Assembly (NCBI GenBank): GCA_022567855.1
Contig: JADFGE010000125.1
Location: 1 to 7,741, forward strand
Reading direction: 5' to 3'
DNA length: 7,741 nucleotides
Source of the DNA: Planctomycetota bacterium
GTDB taxonomy: Bacteria > Planctomycetota > Phycisphaerae > Phycisphaerales > SM1A02
Shown here: one piece after another, positions 5,573-7,741 of the stretch
How the letters are laid out: every line of letters begins with the position of its first letter
Position numbering within the stretch: the stretch's first letter is position 1
The notes under the pieces: model-generated
Seen by the model: only the letters and a program-made list of their open reading frames with translations
Told to the model about the DNA's origin: nothing
Database searches by the model: none
Translations under genes and position numbers: made by a program

Positions 5573-5644
5573 GAATCGAAGCAATAACGACGATGAGGGA
5601 GCTAGGCTGCGGTTCGCCATATCCGCTGCCGATCCGGAATCACG

Positions 5645-7741
5645 ATGACTGAAACAACCAAGACCAACTACAAGAAGACGCTGAACCTGCCCAAGACCGA
5701 CTTTCCCATGCGGGCGGGGCTGACGCAAAACGAGCCGCAGTCGCAGAAGCGGTGGGAGCAGATGAAGCTTTATGACACGGCGCTGGCTCAGCGGGCCAAC
5801 GCCGAGCCGTTCGTGTTTCACGACGGCCCGCCCTATGCCAACGGGCTGCTGCACACTGGTCATCTGCTCAACAAGGTGCTCAAGGACTTCGTCGTGCGCA
5901 CCCGGCTGATGAGCGGCAAGCACTGCGCCTACGTGCCCGGCTGGGATTGCCACGGGCTTCCCATCGAGCACATGGTGATGACCGAGCTCTTTGCGTCCGG
6001 CAAGATCAAGAAGCTCAACCAGCTCGACCAAGACACGCGCCGCATGGCCGTTCGACGCGAGTGCGCCAAGTACGCGCAGAAATATCAGAAGCTGCAGACA
6101 GCGCAAATGAAGCGGCTGCTGACGTTGGCGGATTACGAGCATCCCTATCTCACGATGACGGGTGACTATGAGAAGGCGGTGCTGGAAGTGTTTGCCGATC
6201 TCGTCGAGCAGGGGCTCGTCTATCGCGCGCTCAAGCCGGTCCACTGGTCGATCGCGAACCAAACCGCGCTCGCTGAGGCCGAGTTGGAATACTACGACAA
6301 GCAAGACGTGTCGATTTACGTTGACTTTGAGGCTGTGGATCGGGATGCGGTGGCCAAAGCGTTTGGCGTAGAACTTGATCAGACGCCCTCGTTCATGATC
6401 TGGACCACGACGCCGTGGACGTTGGCCGCCAATCTCGCTATCGCGGTCCACAAGAAATACCGCTATAGCCTGGTGCGAACAGACGGCAACATCACAGTGC
6501 TCGGCTCAGAGCTCGTGGATGCCGTCACGAAAGCCGGCGGCGCAGAATCAGTCGAAGTGCTCGCGGAGACCGGAGGTTCCGATCTCGTGGGATTGCAGTA
6601 TCGGCACCCGTTCTGCGATCGTGTGAGCGCGGTTGTGCTCGCTGACTATGTCACGCTCGAAGACGGCACGGGGTTGGTCCACACCGCGCCCGGGCACGGC
6701 GAAGAGGACTATCAGACCGGCTTGCGTGAGGGGTTGGATATCTACTGCCCGGTGCTCGGAGACGGAACCTACGATGACACCGTTCCCGATTGGTTGCGGG
6801 GCATGTCGATCTGGGACGCCAACGGAAAGATCGTCGAACATCTGCGCGCTTCGGGTCATCTGTTCCACGATCACACGTTCACGCACAGTTATCCGCACGA
6901 TTGGCGATCCAAGACACCGGTGATCTTTCGCGCCACCGAGCAATGGTTCATCGGCGTGGATCGTCCCAGCACTCGCAGCGGAAAGACCTTGCGCAGCTTG
7001 GCGCTGACGGCGGCGGACTGTGAAATCAGGTTCGTTCCCGAATGGGGGCGCAACCGCATGCGCGGGATGCTGGAGTCGCGCCCGGACTGGTGTATCTCCC
7101 GCCAACGAAGCTGGGGCCTGCCGATCCCTGCGTTTCGCAACGCCGCCGGTGAAGTGCTGCTCACCGCGGCGAGCGTGCGCGCGGTGGCCCAAGTCGTCGG
7201 AGAGAAGGGGAGCGACGCTTGGTTCACCGAATCCCCGGAAGTGCTTCTGGGAAGCTATGACCCCGCAGATGATCCGGACGCGCCGCCATCCTTTCGCACC
7301 TCCGGCCTCAAGCCTCAAGCCTCAAGCCTTCTGAAGACCTACGACATCCTGGACGTGTGGTTTGAGTCGGGCACGTCCTGGAACGCGGTGATGCGTCAGC
7401 GCGGGCTGGGCTTTCCCGCCGATTTGTATCTTGAAGGTTCGGACCAACATCGGGGTTGGTTCCAGACGTCGCTTCTTCCGTCGCTGGCCGTGACGGGCCG
7501 TTCGCCGTTCAAGACCGTTTTGACCCACGGGTTCACGGTGGACAAGGACGGCCGGAAGATGTCCAAGAGTCTCGGCAACACGATCGACGTCGAGGATTTA
7601 CTCAAGGCGTATGGCGCTGATGTGTGCCGGTGGTGGGTGAGCTCGGCCGCGTTCGAGAACGACATCAAGATGAACGTGGCGTTCTTCGACCAGGCCTCCG
7701 AGACCTACCGGAAGGTGCGCAACACGCTGCGTTTTCTTTTG
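5645..7741 (+). CDS. ileS: Isoleucyl-tRNA synthetase, 3' truncated by the window
   Basis: The protein attaches isoleucine to tRNA-Ile in the cytoplasm and hydrolyses mischarged valine. 699 codons are open from ATG 5645 to the window end with no stop; complete bacterial enzymes are longer, so the anticodon-binding and C-terminal parts lie outside. The N-terminus 'TLNLPKTDFPMRAGL' is characteristic. The HIGH signature appears as 'HTGH' (70-73) within 'YANGLLHTGHLLNK', followed by 'PGWDCHGLPIEH' (98-109). The editing domain shows 'WTTTPWTLAANLA' (253-265) and 'GTGLVHTAPGHGEEDY' (341-356), including the conserved aspartate D355. 'LDVWFESGTSW' and 'DQHRGWFQTSLL' precede the class I 'KMSKS' loop (638-642). 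The linker before 'YDILDVWF' carries residues about 552-563 encoded by a heptamer DNA repeat. No upstream in-frame start exists before a TAG at 5603. The Shine-Dalgarno sequence is weak. Confidence 0.97.
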   Translation, partial: MTETTKTNYKKTLNLPKTDFPMRAGLTQNEPQSQKRWEQMKLYDTALAQRANAEPFVFHDGPPYANGLLHTGHLLNKVLKDFVVRTRLMSGKHCAYVPGWDCHGLPIEHMVMTELFASGKIKKLNQLDQDTRRMAVRRECAKYAQKYQKLQTAQMKRLLTLADYEHPYLTMTGDYEKAVLEVFADLVEQGLVYRALKPVHWSIANQTALAEAELEYYDKQDVSIYVDFEAVDRDAVAKAFGVELDQTPSFMIWTTTPWTLAANLAIAVHKKYRYSLVRTDGNITVLGSELVDAVTKAGGAESVEVLAETGGSDLVGLQYRHPFCDRVSAVVLADYVTLEDGTGLVHTAPGHGEEDYQTGLREGLDIYCPVLGDGTYDDTVPDWLRGMSIWDANGKIVEHLRASGHLFHDHTFTHSYPHDWRSKTPVIFRATEQWFIGVDRPSTRSGKTLRSLALTAADCEIRFVPEWGRNRMRGMLESRPDWCISRQRSWGLPIPAFRNAAGEVLLTAASVRAVAQVVGEKGSDAWFTESPEVLLGSYDPADDPDAPPSFRTSGLKPQASSLLKTYDILDVWFESGTSWNAVMRQRGLGFPADLYLEGSDQHRGWFQTSLLPSLAVTGRSPFKTVLTHGFTVDKDGRKMSKSLGNTIDVEDLLKAYGADVCRWWVSSAAFENDIKMNVAFFDQASETYRKVRNTLRFLL
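7299..7333 (+). repeat. CCTCAAG heptamer element inside the ileS reading frame
   Basis: In steps of seven, the sequence reads CCTCCGG, CCTCAAG three times in perfect tandem (7306-7326), then CCTTCTG. It is translated in frame as part of the linker 'SGLKPQASSLLK' between the editing domain and the 'DVWFESG' block. This position is short and variable in the family. The same element occurs in the intergenic region upstream. Confidence 0.8.

Larger units (their letters stand above)
5337..5644. other. Intergenic region before ileS
   Basis: These 308 bases contain no convincing gene. They hold two copies of a CCTCAAG-type heptamer element in opposite orientations (5352-5379 and 5545-5572), a long-range 8-bp inverted repeat (5423-5430 with 5490-5497) and a 10-pair hairpin (5514-5538). 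No recognisable terminator with a T-tract and no clear promoter is seen. The only weak ribosome-binding signal for ileS is GGA at 5636-5638. Confidence 0.6.

Noticed and set aside
5337..5644. T-box riboswitch controlling ileS
   Set aside because: I looked for the conserved T-box sequence (AGGGUGG-type with ACCGCG) and for a terminator pair and found neither.
5348..6451. Long minus-strand open frame (367 codons) over the intergenic region and ileS
   Set aside because: It lies antisense to clearly conserved ileS sequence. The translation looks like reversed codon bias, not a protein family.
6548..7318. Minus-strand open frame (256 codons) opposite ileS
   Set aside because: Antisense to the IleS editing domain, with no recognisable motif.

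Overview
The window looks like a chromosomal housekeeping segment from a GC-rich bacterium, most likely a member of the Planctomycetota (possibly Phycisphaerae-like). The lineage call is an inference. It rests mainly on the C-terminal 'CxxCGYxLKGL...CPxCG' zinc ribbon on a small membrane protein, a motif I associate with planctomycetes, and on the high GC content. No CRISPR array, prophage, insertion sequence or toxin module is visible.

Layout. Positions 155-2948 (minus strand) encode a near-complete MutS mismatch-repair ATPase split between two reading frames. The N-terminal part (2948-2133) stops at a TGA, and the remainder continues in the +1 frame from 2134 to 155. Every diagnostic MutS motif is present across the two frames, so this is either a recent single-base indel, an assembly error in a GC palindrome, or recoding. 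Upstream of mutS on the same strand is a tRNA-Ala(CGC) gene (3107-3035) followed at once by a strong intrinsic terminator (3029-2997), so mutS probably has its own promoter.

On the plus strand three genes follow: an ArsR/SmtB-type repressor without cysteines (3274-3696), a ZIP-family metal-transporter-like membrane protein with altered metal-site residues (3767-4690), and a four-helix membrane protein with a C-terminal zinc ribbon (4683-5336). The last overlaps the ZIP stop codon by 8 bases. The three may form a metal-related operon, but that is an inference from order and overlap.

A 308-base intergenic region (5337-5644) holds two copies of a CCTCAAG-heptamer element and at least one stable hairpin. 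It is followed by ileS (isoleucyl-tRNA synthetase, 5645 to the window end, 3' truncated), whose HIGH-like, editing and KMSKS motifs are all visible. A third, nearly perfect copy of the heptamer element lies inside the ileS reading frame at 7299-7333. This is the most unusual DNA-level pattern in the window.

Positions 1-154 contain no supportable gene. The most informative points to check are the mutS frameshift, the dispersed heptamer element with its intragenic copy in ileS, and a TANNNT box exactly 10 bases before two start codons that lack a clear ribosome-binding site.
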